Assembly (NCBI RefSeq): GCF_030147005.1
Contig: NZ_JASLAW010000106.1
Coordinates: 1 to 25,409, forward strand
DNA from: Pseudomonas sp.
Lineage (GTDB): Bacteria > Pseudomonadota > Gammaproteobacteria > Pseudomonadales > Pseudomonadaceae
Direction of reading: 5' to 3'
DNA: 25,409 nt
How positions within the stretch are numbered: position 1 is the first letter of the stretch; the number at the start of each line of letters is the position of its first letter. Made by a program: the position numbers and the translations under genes. The notes below the pieces were generated by a model. That model saw nothing but the letters and a program-made list of their open reading frames with translations, did not search any database and was not told the origin of the DNA. This document shows positions 7,214 through 16,560 of this stretch, in pieces.

Positions 7214-8209
7214 ATGAACCTACCCGTGCCCTCCCTACGTCCTGATGACGGCGATGAACTGGCAGCCCTTTGCAAGGCTGCGGGTGACCCGTTGCGTTTG
7301 AACGTATTGCGCGCACTGGCCAATGACTCGTTCGGCGTACTGGAACTGGCGCGGATCTTCGCCATCGGCCAGTCAGGCATGAGCCATCACTTGAAGGTCC
7401 TGGCCCAGGCCGACCTGGTGGCGACCCGCCGTGAAGGCAATGCGATTTTTTACCGCCGCGCCCTGCCCCACACCGAGATGCTCGGCGGCAAATTGCACGC
7501 CGCCCTGCTCGAAGAAGTGGACAACCTGGACCTGCCGAGCGACGTACAGTCGCGCGTCGGCCAGGTCCACGGGCAACGCGCCGCCGCCAGTCAGGATTTT
7601 TTCGCACGGGTTGCTGAGAAATTTCGTGCTCAGCAAGACCTGATCGCCAGCTTGCCCCAGTACCGCGAAAGCGTATTGGCGCTGTTGGACAAGCTGAGCT
7701 TCAGCAATGAGGCCACGGCCCTGGAAGTCGGCCCCGGCGACGGCGGTTTCCTGCCTGACCTGGCGCGGCGCTTTGGGCAGGTGACGGCACTGGACAACAG
7801 CCCGGCGATGCTCGAACTGGCGCGTCAGCTGTGCGAGCGTGAAGCATTGGGCAATGTCAGGCTGCAACTGGCCGACGCCCTGAGTGACACCAGCCTGCAG
7901 GCCGATTGCGTGGTGCTGAACATGGTCTTGCACCATTTTGCCGCCCCCGCCGACGCGCTCAAGCAAATGGCCGGGTTGCTGCACCCCGGCGGTAGCCTGC
8001 TGGTGACGGATTTATGCAGCCACAACCAGAATTGGGCCAAGGAGGCCTGCGGTGATCTCTGGTTGGGTTTTGAACAGGACGATTTGGCCCGTTGGGCCAC
8101 CGCTGCGGGACTCGTTCCCGGGGAAAGCCTCTATGTAGGTTTACGTAATGGTTTCCAGATCCAGGTCCGCCATTTTCAGCGACCGGCTGGCGACACTCAC
8201 CATCGGTAA
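7214..8209 (+). CDS. sahR: SahR-type ArsR regulator with methyltransferase-like sensor
   Basis: A 331-residue two-domain regulator. Residues about 14-85 form an ArsR winged helix (KAAGDPLRLNVLRAL, recognition helix around SGMSHHLKVL at 54-63, wing TRREGNAIFY). Residues about 165-300 are a class I methyltransferase fold: motif I ALEVGPGDGGF (169-179), acidic residue in TALDNSP (191-197), VVLNMVLHHFA (233-243) and LHPGGSLLVTDL (256-267). This architecture next to metK matches SahR, an S-adenosylhomocysteine-responsive repressor of SAM-cycle genes in Proteobacteria. The methylase domain is thought to bind SAH as a ligand. There is no visible ribosome binding site before the ATG. It is 19 bases upstream of metK on the same strand, so the two should be co-transcribed and autoregulated through the inverted repeat upstream. 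A true methyltransferase role is not excluded. Confidence 0.88.
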   Translation: MNLPVPSLRPDDGDELAALCKAAGDPLRLNVLRALANDSFGVLELARIFAIGQSGMSHHLKVLAQADLVATRREGNAIFYRRALPHTEMLGGKLHAALLEEVDNLDLPSDVQSRVGQVHGQRAAASQDFFARVAEKFRAQQDLIASLPQYRESVLALLDKLSFSNEATALEVGPGDGGFLPDLARRFGQVTALDNSPAMLELARQLCEREALGNVRLQLADALSDTSLQADCVVLNMVLHHFAAPADALKQMAGLLHPGGSLLVTDLCSHNQNWAKEACGDLWLGFEQDDLARWATAAGLVPGESLYVGLRNGFQIQVRHFQRPAGDTHHR

Positions 8210-8228
8210 ATATCAGGAAAACATCGAG

Positions 8229-9419
<1,191 letters not shown>

Positions 9420-9436
9420 TCGCTTGCGGTTCATAA

Positions 9437-9472
9437 AGCCTCGCCGGGTTCGCCCGGTGGGGCTTTTTTATT
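9437..9472 (+). terminator. intrinsic terminator of sahR-metK
   Basis: AGCCTCGCCGGG at 9437-9448 pairs along all 12 positions (two G-U pairs on RNA) with CCCGGTGGGGCT at 9453-9464 around a TTCG tetraloop. A T run follows. It begins 17 bases after the metK stop. Confidence 0.95.
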
Positions 9473-9611
9473 TTTAAACGGTGCAACAAAATCGCTGAAA
9501 ACCGGGCCAACATCGGCGCGGGCCAGCAAAAGCAGCGGGCCAAGGCTGATCACGACGACGCGCAGCACGCGTCAGGCTGCCTGTTCAAGCAAACCGAAAT
9601 ACCCGGTAAAA
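9473..9611. other. intergenic stretch between two terminators
   Basis: This 139-base segment lies between the metK terminator and a second plus-strand terminator. I see no convincing start codon with a ribosome binding site. One frame is open without a start and would read through the second terminator, so I do not call a gene. The isolated second terminator raises the possibility of a small RNA transcribed from this segment. No clear promoter is visible. Confidence 0.3.
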
Positions 9612-9637
9612 AGCCCCGCCCGGTCGGGGCTTTTTTA
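9612..9637 (+). terminator. second intrinsic terminator before ligB
   Basis: AGCCCCG at 9612-9618 pairs with CGGGGCT at 9625-9631 around a 6-base loop, followed by T's to 9636. The A run on the left (9608-9612) would also give a U tract on the minus strand. No protein gene ends between it and the metK terminator, so it is either a backup for metK read-through or the end of a small RNA. Confidence 0.85.
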
Positions 9638-9690
9638 TGCCCGTGCGCATCACTTAGGCTGAACGCCCTTTTCGAGCAAGGATGCTCACG

Positions 9691-11352
9691 ATGCGCTTGT
9701 TAATGGTTCTTCTGATCGGCTTTCTACCGTGCTGGGCCTGGGCCGAAGAGTGTCCCGATGACGCCCGGACGCAAATCGACACGCTGGCCAGGCAGGTCAG
9801 TGAATGGGATGACATCTACCACCGGCAGGGCCAGTCCCCCATCAACGATGAACTCTACGACCAGGCCCGCCGACGCCTGGCACATTGGCGCACATGCGCG
9901 CTGCAACCCACACCCGACGCTGACAACCCGCTGGCAAGCTCACGAGGCACACTGCGCCATCCGGTTGCGCATACCGGCCTGGAGAAACTGCTGGACGCCT
10001 CCGATGTGGGTGAATGGCTCAGCACCCGACGGGACGTCTGGATTCAACCCAAGGTCGACGGGGTAGCAGTGACCCTGGTGTATCGCCGAGGCCGACTGCA
10101 CCAACTCATCAGCCGCGGCGACGGCCTGTTCGGTCACGATTGGTCAGCTTCCGCGCGCAAGATCCCAGGCATCGTCCAACACCTGCCGGAGCCCGTCGAC
10201 GCGGTGCTGCAAGGCGAGCTCTACTGGCGCCTCGACGGCCACGTACAGTCGGCAAACGGCGGGCTCAACGCGCGCAGCAAAGTGGCCGGCTTGATGAACC
10301 GGCGGCAATTGAGCGACACCGAGGCCGCCGGGATCGGGCTGTTCATCTGGGCCTGGCCTGAGGGCCCGGCAAGCTTCACCGAGCGCCTGGCCATCCTGGC
10401 GCGCTGGGGGTTCACCGACAGCCAGCGCTATAGCCAGTCCGTCGACAGCATTGGCGACGCCACGCATTGGCGCGCCTATTGGTACAACCATGCGCTGCCG
10501 TTCGCCAGCGATGGCGTGGTGTTGCACCAGGCCGCGCGCGCTCCGGCCAAACGCTGGCAAGCCAGCGCACCCTACTGGGCGGTCGCCTGGAAATACCCGG
10601 CAACCAAGGCGCTGGCGCTGGTGCGCAAGGTGCAGTTCAGGATCGGGCGTACCGGGCGTATCACACCGATTCTCGAACTGGACCCGGTGCGGCTCGATGA
10701 CCGGCAAATCAGGCGGGTAAGCGCAGGCTCGCTGAAAAACTGGCAGGCCCTGGACATCCGCCCCGGTGACCAGGTGTCCATCAGCCTGGCCGGCCAGGTC
10801 ATTCCCCGACTCGACGAGGTGATCCTGCGCAACAACACCCGAGTGGAAGTAGCCGTACCCGATACGCGAGACTTTCACGCCTTGAGTTGTTGGCAACTGG
10901 ACCCTGGCTGCGAGGAACAACTGCTCTCGCGCCTCACCTGGCTGAGCAGCAACCAGGGTTTGGCCCTGCCACATATGGGCCGTGAAACCTGGAACGTATT
11001 GATCCAGGGCGGTCTAATCGCAGGCTTTCTCGATTGGTTAACCCTGGATGCGGCAGAGCTTGCTAACATCGATGGTTTCGGCGAACGCACCCGTGCGCGG
11101 GTACTCGACAGTATTCAAAGCGCCCGCAAACGCCCTTTTGCACAATGGCTGAAAGCATTGGGGGTGCCGCCCGCGGCGCGCAACAACCTGGAGGGCGACT
11201 GGCATACCCTGGTCGCCAAAGACACCCAAGCCTGGCTGGCCTCAGAAGGCATCGGCCCGCGACGCGCGGCGCAACTGAGCGCCTTTTTTCGCGACCCGCA
11301 AGTACAGGCATTGGCTGAAACATTACATGGAGCCGGCATAGACGGTTTTTGA
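9691..11352 (+). CDS. ligB: NAD+-dependent DNA ligase LigB
   Basis: An NAD-dependent nick-sealing ligase of the LigB subfamily, shorter than LigA. The 553-residue product has the adenylation motif QPKVDG with the lysine nucleophile at about 121, SRGDGLFG, GELY and SDGVVLH in the nucleotidyltransferase domain, then an OB-fold region (RIGRTGRITPILELDPV; SLAGQVIPR). Only two cysteines of a zinc-finger-like element remain (SCWQLDPGC), followed by helix-hairpin-helix segments such as NIDGFGERTRARV. No BRCT domain is present. The N terminus MRLLMVLLIGFLPCWAWAEE looks like a cleavable signal peptide, which is strange for a DNA enzyme although E. coli LigB shows the same feature. I prefer the ATG at 9691 because GCAAGGA at 9676-9682 is then correctly spaced; the ATG at 9682 would leave almost no gap. 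Confidence 0.93.
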   Translation: MRLLMVLLIGFLPCWAWAEECPDDARTQIDTLARQVSEWDDIYHRQGQSPINDELYDQARRRLAHWRTCALQPTPDADNPLASSRGTLRHPVAHTGLEKLLDASDVGEWLSTRRDVWIQPKVDGVAVTLVYRRGRLHQLISRGDGLFGHDWSASARKIPGIVQHLPEPVDAVLQGELYWRLDGHVQSANGGLNARSKVAGLMNRRQLSDTEAAGIGLFIWAWPEGPASFTERLAILARWGFTDSQRYSQSVDSIGDATHWRAYWYNHALPFASDGVVLHQAARAPAKRWQASAPYWAVAWKYPATKALALVRKVQFRIGRTGRITPILELDPVRLDDRQIRRVSAGSLKNWQALDIRPGDQVSISLAGQVIPRLDEVILRNNTRVEVAVPDTRDFHALSCWQLDPGCEEQLLSRLTWLSSNQGLALPHMGRETWNVLIQGGLIAGFLDWLTLDAAELANIDGFGERTRARVLDSIQSARKRPFAQWLKALGVPPAARNNLEGDWHTLVAKDTQAWLASEGIGPRRAAQLSAFFRDPQVQALAETLHGAGIDGF

Positions 11353-11391
11353 GCCCGGCCCGCCCTCTGATTGCTACCTTGGAGCCCTACT

Positions 11392-11787
11392 ATGAAATTT
11401 ATTGCCCCTCTTGCCTTACTGACTGTCGCAAGCTTCATGGCCACGCCGCTGCTGGCCGCCGACGAAGCACAACCGCTGGCAGGCTGCGCCGCCAAGCGCC
11501 AAGCCATCAGCACCCAGATCGAACAGGCCAAGGCCCATGGCAACAGCGCCCAACAGGCCGGCCTGGAAAAAGCCCTGAGCGAAGTCACCGCCAACTGCAC
11601 TGATGCATCGCTGAAAAAAGAGCGCGAAAACAAGGTGCTTGATGCCAAGCACGAAGTCAGCCGCCGTCAGGCCGACCTCGACAAAGCCATGAAAAAAGGC
11701 GATGCGGACAAGATCAACAAGCGCAAGGACAAGCTGGCCGAATCACGCAAAGAGTTGCAGGATGCGGTGGAAGAACTCGACCAGTAA
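11392..11787 (+). CDS. DUF1090 family periplasmic coiled-coil protein
   Basis: A 131-residue predicted periplasmic protein. A signal peptide (MKFIAPLALLTVASFMATPLLAA) is followed by a charged, helix-rich region with the DUF1090 pattern: CAAKRQAI, then NCTDASLKKERENKV, then long Lys/Glu-rich repeats to the C terminus. The two cysteines could form a disulfide that ties a helical hairpin. It resembles E. coli YqjC. The function of the family is not established. The start is the ATG at 11392 after TTGGAG at 11379-11384; an in-frame ATG at 11371 would put residues before the signal peptide. It lies 39 bases after ligB and may be co-transcribed, and it ends only 6 bases before the convergent cytochrome gene. 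Confidence 0.85.
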   Translation: MKFIAPLALLTVASFMATPLLAADEAQPLAGCAAKRQAISTQIEQAKAHGNSAQQAGLEKALSEVTANCTDASLKKERENKVLDAKHEVSRRQADLDKAMKKGDADKINKRKDKLAESRKELQDAVEELDQ

Positions 11788-11793
11788 AACCGG

Positions 11794-12243
11794 TCAATGA
11801 TCCCGGAACTGCTTATGGCAAGCGCTGCAGGCATCTTCGACTTTCTGCACCGCAGGTTGAAGGCTGCTGGCTTTATAGGGCTGGACTTGGCTTGCGGTCA
11901 CCAATTCACCGGTGGCCGCCTCAAGGTCGCGGGCCAGTTGCTGGAATTGCGCCTGCTTTTGCCACACCTCATCCTTGGCACTGGTGTGGTCCTCTTCACG
12001 TACGCTCGGGAAGTGCTGCCAGGGCTCATGGGCCAAGGCGTCCAACTTGACCGCGCCGTCGGCAAACCGGGCGCCGTCGAAGGGGATACGCCCGCGCAAC
12101 ATGCCGCCCAGGTCTTCGCTGGTTTTGAGCATTTGCTTGAAGATCGCCTTGCGCTGGCCCAGGGGCGAGTTGGGGTCAACACCGCCGCAGGCGGACAAGG
12201 CCAGGCAGGCCAGCACTACAACCGTCATCTTTTTAAAAGTCAT
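11794..12243 (-). CDS. cytochrome c' / c556-like lipoprotein
   Basis: A class II c-type cytochrome of 149 residues. The signal sequence ends in LSAC, giving a predicted lipidated Cys at residue 19. The single haem motif CSACH is near the C terminus (139-143), as expected for the four-helix cytochrome c' family; RKAIFKQMLK near the N terminus holds the usual position of the axial Met or its equivalent. Probable site is the periplasmic side of a membrane. The role could be electron transfer or NO/ligand binding; the sequence does not decide. A second in-frame ATG at 12228 (MTVVVLACLAL) is a possible start with a shorter leader. It converges on the DUF1090 gene with almost no space between. Confidence 0.88.
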   Translation of the reverse strand: MTFKKMTVVVLACLALSACGGVDPNSPLGQRKAIFKQMLKTSEDLGGMLRGRIPFDGARFADGAVKLDALAHEPWQHFPSVREEDHTSAKDEVWQKQAQFQQLARDLEAATGELVTASQVQPYKASSLQPAVQKVEDACSACHKQFRDH

Positions 12244-12371
12244 GGTGGCTCAGAGTCACGGAAAACGGCGGCCAGTATCCCCGCCCTGTCCGCAAAGACC
12301 AATAGCCCTATTAATAATAAGGGTTGCCCGAACGCAGTAACGCGCGGGCAATCGCTTCAGGAATTACTAGC

Positions 12372-13565
12372 ATGAATGTCAATTTGAAACCCTGGAGCCG
12401 CCTGGCGTGGGCTCTGCCGATGATCGCGCTGCTGGCCGGCTGCGACGTCGGCCAGGACACCGGCAAAGAGACTGCCAAGGAAGATGCCGCCAAACCCCAT
12501 GCGGTCGCCACTTACGTGAACGCTCCATGGGAATCGCTGCCTTCGGTTTCCGACAGCGACTTGCTGGCGGGTTTCGAATCCTGGCGCAGTGCCTGTCAGC
12601 GTCTCAAGGCCGACCCGGTCTGGGGCGCGACCTGCGCGGCGGCGGCCAGCGTACCGGGCGACGCCGTGGCGGTTCGCGGGTTCCTTAAGGAGCGCCTGGA
12701 TGTATTCGGCCTGCGATCAGCCGATAACACACCGAACGGCCTGATCACCGGCTACTACGAGCCGGTCTACCCCGGCAGCCTGACCGAAACCGCCACCGCG
12801 CATGTGCCGGTATACGGCGTGCCGGATGACCTGATTATCGTCAATCTGGAAAGCATCTATCCGGAACTCAAGGGCAAACGCCTGCGCGGCCGCCTGGAGG
12901 GCCGCGTGCTCAAGCCGTATGACGATGCCGGCACCCTCAACGCCCAAGGCTCGACCGCCAAGCCGATAGCCTGGCTGACCGACCCGATGGACCTGCAGTT
13001 CCTGCAGATCCAGGGCTCTGGGCGTATTCAACTGGGAGGTGGGCGTCAACTGCGTGTGGGTTATGGCGACCAGAACGGCTATCCCTACCGCCCTATCGGC
13101 CGCTGGCTGATCGAGCAAGGCGAGCTGAAAAAAGAAGACGTGAGCATGGGGGCTATCAGCGCCTGGGCCAAGGCACATCCGCAGCGCATTCCGGAACTGC
13201 TGGCGAGCAACCCCAGCTATGTATTCTTCAGCGCCCGCCCCGACAGCAATGAAGGGCCGCGCGGCTCGCTGAATGTGCCATTGACGGCAGGTTACAGCGT
13301 GGCGGTGGACCGCAAGGTCATTCCGCTGGGAAGTTTGTTATGGCTCTCGACCACCAAGCCTGACGGTTCGCCGATCACCCGGCCGGTGGCGGCACAGGAC
13401 ACTGGCGGTGCCATTACTGGCGAAGTGCGCGCAGACCTGTTCTGGGGCACGGGCGATGCCGCTGGCGAATTGGCGGGGAATATGAAACAGCAGGGGCAAA
13501 TCTGGATGTTGTGGCCCAAAGGCACGCCGTTGCCGCAAGTGCCGGACGCGCCTGCGGGGACCTGA
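12372..13565 (+). CDS. mltA: membrane-bound lytic transglycosylase A
   Basis: A 397-residue outer-membrane lipoprotein that cleaves the MurNAc-GlcNAc bond of peptidoglycan to give 1,6-anhydro ends during wall turnover and growth. The leader ends in LAGC; the residue after Cys is Asp, which in E. coli would signal inner-membrane retention although the rule is less strict in Pseudomonas. MltA-domain motifs include GYYEP, DPMDLQFLQIQGSG and GYGDQNGYPYRPIG. A C-terminal 3D domain has three aspartates in AQDTGGAI and RADLFWG (Asp343 and Asp355 are the candidates for the catalytic acid). CAGGAA precedes the ATG at 12372. It is transcribed divergently from the cytochrome gene. Confidence 0.96.
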   Translation: MNVNLKPWSRLAWALPMIALLAGCDVGQDTGKETAKEDAAKPHAVATYVNAPWESLPSVSDSDLLAGFESWRSACQRLKADPVWGATCAAAASVPGDAVAVRGFLKERLDVFGLRSADNTPNGLITGYYEPVYPGSLTETATAHVPVYGVPDDLIIVNLESIYPELKGKRLRGRLEGRVLKPYDDAGTLNAQGSTAKPIAWLTDPMDLQFLQIQGSGRIQLGGGRQLRVGYGDQNGYPYRPIGRWLIEQGELKKEDVSMGAISAWAKAHPQRIPELLASNPSYVFFSARPDSNEGPRGSLNVPLTAGYSVAVDRKVIPLGSLLWLSTTKPDGSPITRPVAAQDTGGAITGEVRADLFWGTGDAAGELAGNMKQQGQIWMLWPKGTPLPQVPDAPAGT

Positions 13566-13580
13566 CAAACACTGAAGCAC

Positions 13581-13677
13581 CCCCTGTGGGAGCGGGCTTG
13601 CTCGCCAATGCAGTGTCTCAGTCAGCACATCTGACATTGGAACACCGCATTCGCAAACAAGCCCGCTCCCACAGGGG
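13581..13677. repeat. REPIN of the TGTGGGAGCGGGC type
   Basis: Perfect 20-base inverted arms at 13581-13600 and 13658-13677 share the core TGTGGGAGCGGGCTTG. The spacer of 57 bases differs from the other two REPINs in the window, so this is a second REP subfamily. It lies between the convergent mltA and MAPEG genes and could form a hairpin at the end of either transcript. Confidence 0.9.
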
Positions 13678-13693
13678 GGATGTGCGTCAAGCG

Positions 13694-14080
13694 TCAGATC
13701 GAGACGAAGAAGAAACTCGCGATCAGCGCCATTCCCACAAACCACACCATCGAACGCAACATCGCCCAGTCCGCCAGGTAGCAGATGATGTACAGCAGGC
13801 GGCTGGTGATGAACAGCACCGCCAGTACGTTGATCGTCACCAATTCGGCCGTGCCGGCCAGGTGGGCGATGATCACCGCCGCCGCGAAGGCCGGGGTCAC
13901 TTCAAAGCTGTTGAGTTGCGCATTGTGAGCACGCTTGGCAACGCCTTCCACGGTGTCCAGGAACGCGCGCGGGTCGTGGTTATGTCGCGGCCCGAACTTG
14001 CCCCCGCTGAACTTGGCCACGCCGGTACACAGGTACGGCAGAAAGATTGCGATCAACACACACCAGAAAGCCACTGTCAT
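13694..14080 (-). CDS. MAPEG family membrane protein
   Basis: A 128-residue integral membrane protein with about four hydrophobic segments: residues about 4-22, 64-82, 84-102 and 108-126. The soluble loop FGPRHNHDPRAFLDTVEGVAKRAHNAQLNSFE fits the MAPEG fold (membrane-associated proteins in eicosanoid and glutathione metabolism), where RAHNAQLNSFE-like segments are typical. Bacterial members may have glutathione transferase or peroxidase activity, but no substrate can be named here. AAGGGA sits 7-8 bases before the ATG. It is a single gene flanked by a REPIN and by the divergent antiporter. Confidence 0.85.
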   Translation of the reverse strand: MTVAFWCVLIAIFLPYLCTGVAKFSGGKFGPRHNHDPRAFLDTVEGVAKRAHNAQLNSFEVTPAFAAAVIIAHLAGTAELVTINVLAVLFITSRLLYIICYLADWAMLRSMVWFVGMALIASFFFVSI

Positions 14081-14188
14081 CAGTCATTCCCTTTTTAGTT
14101 TTATCAAGGCAGTCAGAGCGTCATCATCCACATGCCCATCGGCGCCATCCTCAAGCTATGAGCCGTGATCGGCCGAAAGGTTCTTTCC

Positions 14189-14194
14189 TATAAT
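14189..14194 (+). promoter_or_regulatory. candidate -10 box for the antiporter gene
   Basis: A perfect TATAAT lies at 14189-14194, about 69 bases before the antiporter start. The region 17-18 bases upstream (GTGATC near 14165-14170) is a poor -35. It is plausible for a sigma70 promoter in the divergent gap, with low certainty. Confidence 0.45.
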
Positions 14195-14262
14195 TGCCTG
14201 TTTATACTAAACAACGTTTCGACGCACGCTGTGCCTACCTTTCCCCGTCCCAAGGACCCCGG

Positions 14263-15498
14263 ATGCTTGAACTTGTCGCCGCCTTCATTTGCCTCACCAC
14301 CCTGCTCACCTATGTGAACTTCCGTTTTATCGGCCTGCCGCCAACCATTGGCGTAATGGTCACCGCGCTGCTGTTTTCGTTGATCCTGCAAGGCCTCAGT
14401 TTTATCGGCTACCCCGGCCTGGAGGAACGCATCCAGCAATTGATCGGCCAAATCGACTTCGGCGATTTGCTGATGAACTGGATGCTCTCGTTCCTGCTGT
14501 TCGCCGGCGCGTTGCACGTCAACCTGAGCGACCTGCGCAGCTACCGCTGGCCCATCGGCCTGTTGGCGACCTTTGGCGTGTTGATCGCTACCGTGGTGAT
14601 CGGCAGCCTGGCGTATTACATCTTCGCCCTGTTCGGCTGGCACGTGAGCTTCCTGTATTGCCTGTTGTTCGGCGCGCTGATTTCGCCTACCGACCCGATT
14701 GCGGTCCTGGGCGTGCTGCGTACCGCCAATGCCTCCAAACCGCTGAAAACCACGATCGTCGGCGAGTCGTTGTTCAACGACGGCACAGCGGTGGTGGTGT
14801 TTACCGTCTTGCTGGGCATCGCGCAGCTGGGTGAAACACCGACCGTAGGCGCCACGGCAATGCTGTTCGCCCATGAGGCGATCGGCGGCGTGGTGTTCGG
14901 TGGGCTGATCGGTTACCTCGTGTACCTGATGATCAAGAGCATCGAACAGCACCAGATCGAAGTCATGCTGACCCTGGCGCTGGTGATCGGCGGCTCGGCG
15001 ATGGCCACCGAACTGCACGTCTCGGCGCCGATTGCGATGGTGGTGGCCGGGCTGATCATCGGCAACCTGGGACGCAAGCTGGCGATGAACGACATGACTC
15101 GGCGCTACCTGGACGGTTTCTGGGAGCTGCTCGACGACATGCTCAACGCCCTGCTGTTTGCACTGATCGGCATGGAACTGCTGCTGTTGCCGTTCAACTG
15201 GCTGCACGTATTGGCGGCCAGCTTGCTGGCCGTGGCGATCCTGCTGTCACGCCTGCTGACCGTGGCCCCGGCGATCCTTCTGCTGCGGCGCTGGCGCACG
15301 GTACCGCGCGGCACCATCCGCATCCTGACCTGGGGCGGTTTGCGCGGTGGCGTCTCGGTAGCACTGGCCCTGGCATTGCCGCTGGGCCCGGAACGCGACC
15401 TATTGCTGAGCATCACGTATATCGTGGTGCTGTCGTCGATTCTGCTTCAGGGCCTGACCATTGGCCGGGTGGTGCGCAAGGTGGCCGACCCGGCTTAA
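14263..15498 (+). CDS. CPA1-family Na+/H+ antiporter
   Basis: An inner-membrane cation/proton exchanger of 411 residues with 11-12 hydrophobic segments. The CPA1 signatures are present: SPTDPIAV at 141-148, and GESLFNDGTAVVVF at 167-180 with the Asn-Asp pair (172-173) that defines the ion-binding site of electroneutral exchangers. A later LLTWGGLRGGVSVALAL-like segment is also typical. The C terminus is short, without a large cytoplasmic regulatory domain. The start at 14263 (MLELVAAF) follows AAGGA at 14252-14256; an in-frame ATG at 14194 overlaps the likely promoter and is rejected. The likely role is Na+ and pH homeostasis; ion preference cannot be read from the sequence. Confidence 0.93.
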   Translation: MLELVAAFICLTTLLTYVNFRFIGLPPTIGVMVTALLFSLILQGLSFIGYPGLEERIQQLIGQIDFGDLLMNWMLSFLLFAGALHVNLSDLRSYRWPIGLLATFGVLIATVVIGSLAYYIFALFGWHVSFLYCLLFGALISPTDPIAVLGVLRTANASKPLKTTIVGESLFNDGTAVVVFTVLLGIAQLGETPTVGATAMLFAHEAIGGVVFGGLIGYLVYLMIKSIEQHQIEVMLTLALVIGGSAMATELHVSAPIAMVVAGLIIGNLGRKLAMNDMTRRYLDGFWELLDDMLNALLFALIGMELLLLPFNWLHVLAASLLAVAILLSRLLTVAPAILLLRRWRTVPRGTIRILTWGGLRGGVSVALALALPLGPERDLLLSITYIVVLSSILLQGLTIGRVVRKVADPA

Positions 15499-15589
15499 GG
15501 CGGCGTCCATGCCGTTGTGCGCCGGGTTGCCGAGCAACACTTGCGCAAAACCCGCCACTGCGCCCTTCCAGGCCCGAAACCGGCATGGG

Positions 15590-16489
15590 CTATTTATCCG
15601 CCGCCGAGTCGGAGTGCTTCGTGGGGCGTTTACCGGCCCCGCCAGTGTTCAAATTGGGCGCCCCGCTCTCACTGCGAATCTGCGCATGGCTGATCAACGC
15701 GAAGATGAAGCTGCCGCCGATGATGTTGCCGGCCAGGGTGGGGCCGGCAAATACCAGCCAGAAGTCATGCCACGACAGTTCGCCGGCAAACACCAGGTAC
15801 GAAACTTCCGCCGAGCCCACCACGATATGGGTGAAATCCCCCAGGGCCATCAGGTAAGTAATCAGAATGATGATCCACATCTTGGCGCTTTCCATCGACG
15901 GGATCATCCACACCATGGTGGCGATCATCCAGCCGGAGACGATGCCTTTGGCGAACATCTGGCCGGCGTCGTTTTCCATGATCTTGCGCCCGATGTCGAG
16001 GAAGGCCATGTCGGTCTTGGTGTCGAAGATTGGCAGGTGCAGCATCACGTAAGCCACCAGCAGCGTGCCGCACAGGTTACCCACCAGTACCACCGTCCAG
16101 AGTCGCAACAGGCGCCCGGCATTGGTCAGGGTGGGCTTACTCATCACCGGCAACACCGCAGTGAGGGTGTTTTCGGTAAACAGTTGCTGCCGCGCCAGGA
16201 TCACCGCCAGGAAACCCGCGCAATAGCCAAAGCTGGCGATGACCTTGAACGCTTCGCCGTCCGGCAAGCGCGAGTTGAGCAAGCCCATGGCCATCAGCGA
16301 CAAGCCCATGGTCAACCCAGCCGCCAGGGCAGACCACCACAACGCCGCGACGCTGCGCTCCAGCTCCTGGTCGCCCTGAGTACGAATGATTTCATGCAGC
16401 ACCGCCGCGCGGGGCGGCTGGTTGTTGTCTACGTCCTGCTGCTCTTCCTGCGACAGGTTGGGGGTTTTGCCTGCTTCGTCGGTGGCCAT
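15590..16489 (-). CDS. formate/nitrite transporter (FNT) family protein
   Basis: A 299-residue inner-membrane protein. The N-terminal 35 residues are polar and the C-terminal 30 are rich in Gly, Ser and Lys. Between them are about six membrane segments with FNT-like features: helix-breaking LFTENTLTAVLPV, the GNLCGTLLVAY segment, GDFTHIVVGSAE, and GPTLAGNIIGGSFIFAL near the end. It most resembles the YfdC branch, whose substrate is not established, more than FocA or NirC, so I give no substrate. The ribosome binding site (GGAC/CCGGAT) is modest. It lies 71 bases downstream of the ExoU-like gene on the same strand, with two short hairpins but no U tract between. Confidence 0.88.
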   Translation of the reverse strand: MATDEAGKTPNLSQEEQQDVDNNQPPRAAVLHEIIRTQGDQELERSVAALWWSALAAGLTMGLSLMAMGLLNSRLPDGEAFKVIASFGYCAGFLAVILARQQLFTENTLTAVLPVMSKPTLTNAGRLLRLWTVVLVGNLCGTLLVAYVMLHLPIFDTKTDMAFLDIGRKIMENDAGQMFAKGIVSGWMIATMVWMIPSMESAKMWIIILITYLMALGDFTHIVVGSAEVSYLVFAGELSWHDFWLVFAGPTLAGNIIGGSFIFALISHAQIRSESGAPNLNTGGAGKRPTKHSDSAADK

Positions 16490-16511
16490 GATTATCCGGA
16501 GTCCAAGGGGG

Positions 16512-16554
16512 GCGTGTAGCTACGACACGCGGCCACGATGGCTGTTCAGTGGCC
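16512..16554. other. two adjacent short hairpins
   Basis: GCGTGT (16512-16517) pairs with ACACGC (16525-16530), and GGCCAC (16531-16536) pairs with GTGGCC (16549-16554). They fill the gap between the ExoU-like stop and the FNT start. No U tract follows on the minus strand, so they are not convincing intrinsic terminators. Confidence 0.35.
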
Positions 16555-16560
16555 AGGCAA

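Noticed and set aside
13581..13677. CRISPR-like or transposon end
   Set aside because: Only two inverted copies, not direct repeats, and no transposase; the pattern is that of a REPIN.
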